From Candidatus Zixiibacteriota bacterium (lineage in GTDB: Bacteria; Zixibacteria; MSB-5A5; GN15; JAAZOE01), in the NCBI GenBank assembly GCA_028700875.1, contig JAQVRW010000163.1, forward strand, positions 1-6,976: a stretch of DNA of 6,976 nucleotides. Reading direction: 5' to 3'. The position numbers were made by a program, and so were the translations under genes. Below are positions 5,518 through 6,976 of the stretch, piece by piece (within the stretch, counting starts at the first letter, position 1; each line of letters begins with the position of its first letter). A model generated the notes under the pieces. That model saw only the letters and a program-made list of their open reading frames with translations, searched no databases and was not told the DNA's origin.

Positions 5518-6459
5518 GTGAAAACGCTGACAAGACTCCTGATCATCGCCACCCTCGTTCTAACGATGTCGGCCCCCGCCTGGGCCGGGATGATTTTGAT
5601 TCCGATGGATGACACGCAAACCGACCATCTCAAAGCCTACGGCGTGGCGTTCGCCTGCCTGAAAGAAGGCCAAAAAGGGGAATGGCTGCTGAATTATCGG
5701 GCCGGGTCGTTCCTGCTTGCCGACAGCGACGCCAATCGCGACCTGTGCCTTCTGCGCGGGGTGGCCTTTCTGCCCGTCGATAACGCGGCGGTGGGCGAGA
5801 TATACCGCACCATGGAGGGGGAGAACATGGAGCGGGTTAATTTGGAAAAGGCCCCGGCGATCGCGGTCTATGCGCCCCCCAATCGGGAACCGTGGGATGA
5901 TGCCGTGCGGTTGGCGCTCGAATATGCCGAGATCAAATACGACCTCATCTGGGATACGGAGGTTCTAAATGGCGCGCTGGAAAAATACGACTGGCTGCAT
6001 TTGCATCACGAGGATTTCACGGGGCAGTACGGCAAGTTCTATGCCTCGTTCCACAACCAGCTCTGGTATCAGCAGGAAGTTGCCACCAACGAAGAGATGG
6101 CCAAAAGGTTGGGGTTTGCCAAGGTCTCGGAGATGAAAAAGGCGGTCGCCCGGACGATCAAGGATTATGTCATCCGGGGCGGGTTCTTATTCGCCATGTG
6201 TTCGGCGGCGGAGACGATCGATATCGCGCTGGCGGCGCAGAACACCGATATCAATCCGGCGGAATTCGACGGCGATCCGGCCGCGCCCGACTGCCAGCAG
6301 AAGCTTGATTTTTCGCAGACGATGGCGTTTACCGATTTTACCGTCTCCCTGGACCCGCTGTTGTATCGTCACTCCAATATTGACACCTATCCCGACCGGA
6401 TTGAGCGGTTTTTGAATCCGGCCGATGATATCTTTTACCTGTTCGATTTCTCCGACTAG
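5518..6459 (+). CDS. Secreted conserved protein, N-terminal part (family often labelled asparagine synthetase B), ended by in-frame TAG
   Basis: The 313-residue product starts at GTG 5518. The signal peptide is clear: MKTLTR, a hydrophobic core (LLIIATLVLTMS) and an AWA-G cleavage site after about residue 23, so the mature protein is exported. I recall the sequence type (ILIPMDDTQTDHLKAYGVAF, WLLNYRAGSF, WLHLHHEDFTGQYGKF, GGFLFAMCSA) from Bacteroidota-like genomes, where it is called asparagine synthetase B. I see no glutamine-hydrolysing N-terminal Cys or ATP-binding motif to justify that name. GGFLFAMCSA (C228) resembles a nucleophile elbow of class I amidotransferase-like folds, which is only a guess. 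The frame ends at TAG 6457-6459 and continues in the same frame with family-like sequence, so this is probably a truncated form of a 422-residue protein. Function is unknown. Confidence 0.75.
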   Translation: MKTLTRLLIIATLVLTMSAPAWAGMILIPMDDTQTDHLKAYGVAFACLKEGQKGEWLLNYRAGSFLLADSDANRDLCLLRGVAFLPVDNAAVGEIYRTMEGENMERVNLEKAPAIAVYAPPNREPWDDAVRLALEYAEIKYDLIWDTEVLNGALEKYDWLHLHHEDFTGQYGKFYASFHNQLWYQQEVATNEEMAKRLGFAKVSEMKKAVARTIKDYVIRGGFLFAMCSAAETIDIALAAQNTDINPAEFDGDPAAPDCQQKLDFSQTMAFTDFTVSLDPLLYRHSNIDTYPDRIERFLNPADDIFYLFDFSD

Positions 6460-6477
6460 CTGGATCCCGTCCCGACC

Positions 6478-6789
6478 ATGCTGGTGCAATGCCATACCCC
6501 GGTGGTGGCCGGCTTCATGGGCCAGACTACGGCGTTTCGCAAATCGCTGCTCAAGAAGTATGTCATCGTGCTGGGGGAACCGCTGGAGTACGATGAAGTC
6601 CGCTACGTCCACGGCAACCTGGGCCGGGGAACCTTCACCTTTTTCGCCGGTCACGACCCCGAGGATTACCAGCACATGGTCAACGACCAGCCTACCGAAT
6701 TGTCGCTGCACAAGAATTCCCCCGGTTATCGCTTGATACTCAACAACGTTCTCTTCCCGGCGGCGCAGCGTAAAGAGCGTAAAACCTGA
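6478..6789 (+). pseudogene. C-terminal part of the same secreted protein, downstream of the in-frame TAG
   Basis: This is in the same frame as the gene beginning at 5518. Reading directly through the TAG gives DFSD-stop-LDPVPTML, then FMGQTTAFRKSLLKKYVIVLGEP, GRGTFTFFAGHDPEDYQHMV and SPGYRLILNNVLFPAAQ, ending in TGA at 6787-6789. From memory, family members run continuously through this point (...DFSAKWDPVPTML...), with a lysine where the TAG stands. The coding region therefore extends from 6460; the ATG at 6478 is merely the first Met and has no Shine-Dalgarno, so independent translation is unlikely. It contributes 109 residues after the stop. Either the locus is a fresh pseudogene or the TAG is read through or miscalled. 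Confidence 0.7.
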
Positions 6790-6827
6790 GCCTTCTTCCG
6801 GCGGCCACGCTTTCTGCACCCGCTAAT

Positions 6828-6845
6828 CCCCGACTGGAACCGGGG
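6828..6845. terminator. Weak hairpin downstream of the secreted-protein gene
   Basis: CCCCG (6828-6832) pairs with CGGGG (6841-6845) around eight bases, 38 bp after the TGA at 6789, and is followed by TTAATAC rather than a T-run. It may contribute to termination between convergent genes but is weak. Confidence 0.3.
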
Positions 6846-6855
6846 TTAATACAGT

Positions 6856-6975
6856 CTACGAAACCAGGAACCTTTCGGGGCCGCTCTTGTTGAAGCTGGT
6901 GAGAAACAACTTCTCAAAGGTTCTGTCAGAAACATACGGCGTCATATTCCGACTGAAAGGAATCACAGGGGGTGT
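6856..6975 (-). CDS. Possible C-terminal end of a gene entering from the right (unidentified)
   Basis: On the minus strand a frame is open from the window edge for 39 codons to TAG at 6856-6858, ending SGPERFLVS. It would converge on the 5518-6789 gene. Two plus-strand frames are also open over much of this short stretch, so openness alone proves little, and I recognise no domain. Low confidence. Confidence 0.25.
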   Translation of the reverse strand, partial: TPPVIPFSRNMTPYVSDRTFEKLFLTSFNKSGPERFLVS

Positions 6976-6976
6976 G

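Noticed and set aside
5229..5633. Minus-strand open frame of 134 codons upstream of and into the secreted-protein gene
   Set aside because: It overlaps the signal peptide coding region in antisense and runs through the hairpin and direct-repeat elements; no domain and no plausible ribosome binding site.
6187..6819. Minus-strand open frame of 210 codons
   Set aside because: It is antisense to the conserved-looking secreted-protein gene and its C-terminal part and is explained by codon composition on the opposite strand.

Overview
The window carries a compact, apparently complete type II-C CRISPR-Cas locus at about 1-4924, followed by a hairpin-rich intergenic stretch (4925-5517). After that come a secreted-protein gene split by an in-frame TAG (5518-6789) and a short right flank. 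GC is moderate (mid-50s % by eye). The locus class (cas9-cas1-cas2, no csn2 or cas4, 36-bp repeats, 30-bp spacers) and the Sec signal peptide on the flanking gene fit an uncultured Gram-negative-type bacterium. The flanking gene resembles proteins I recall, under the misleading label 'asparagine synthetase B', mainly from Bacteroidota-like (FCB) genomes. I cannot name the organism from sequence alone.

Layout: the CRISPR array (five repeats and four spacers visible, open to the left) occupies 1-297. A perfect 11-bp hairpin (300-332) separates it from the cas operon, which runs on the minus strand as cas9 (4764-1639), cas1 (about 1591-686) and cas2 (699-349). A tracrRNA is encoded on the plus strand just upstream of cas9 (about 4810-4924). 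It has an anti-repeat that pairs along all 36 nt of the crRNA repeat, two further hairpins and a strong intrinsic terminator.

How the parts work together: every repeat ends in TACATT with TTGACA 16 bp upstream, so each repeat looks like a promoter firing rightward into its own spacer, as established for Neisseria meningitidis type II-C. The repeats would yield individually initiated crRNAs, the plus-strand tracrRNA would pair with them, and Cas9 would be guided by the duplex. The anti-repeat is a diverged repeat copy lying in the opposite orientation to the array. Read on the minus strand it keeps a promoter (TTGACA, 17 bp, TACATT) aimed at cas9. The tracrRNA promoter (TTGACA, 17 bp, TATTGT) lies in the cas9 leader, and its -35 overlaps the cas9 ribosome binding site. 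The two divergent promoters are therefore nested in each other's transcribed regions. This control module is the most interesting thing in the window.

The flanking gene at 5518 starts with a signal peptide and is conserved-looking on both sides of a TAG at 6457-6459, with no frame change. It is either a recent nonsense mutation, a sequencing error or a suppressed codon. The intergenic region 4925-5517 has no convincing gene but holds at least four inverted repeats and two direct-repeat pairs.
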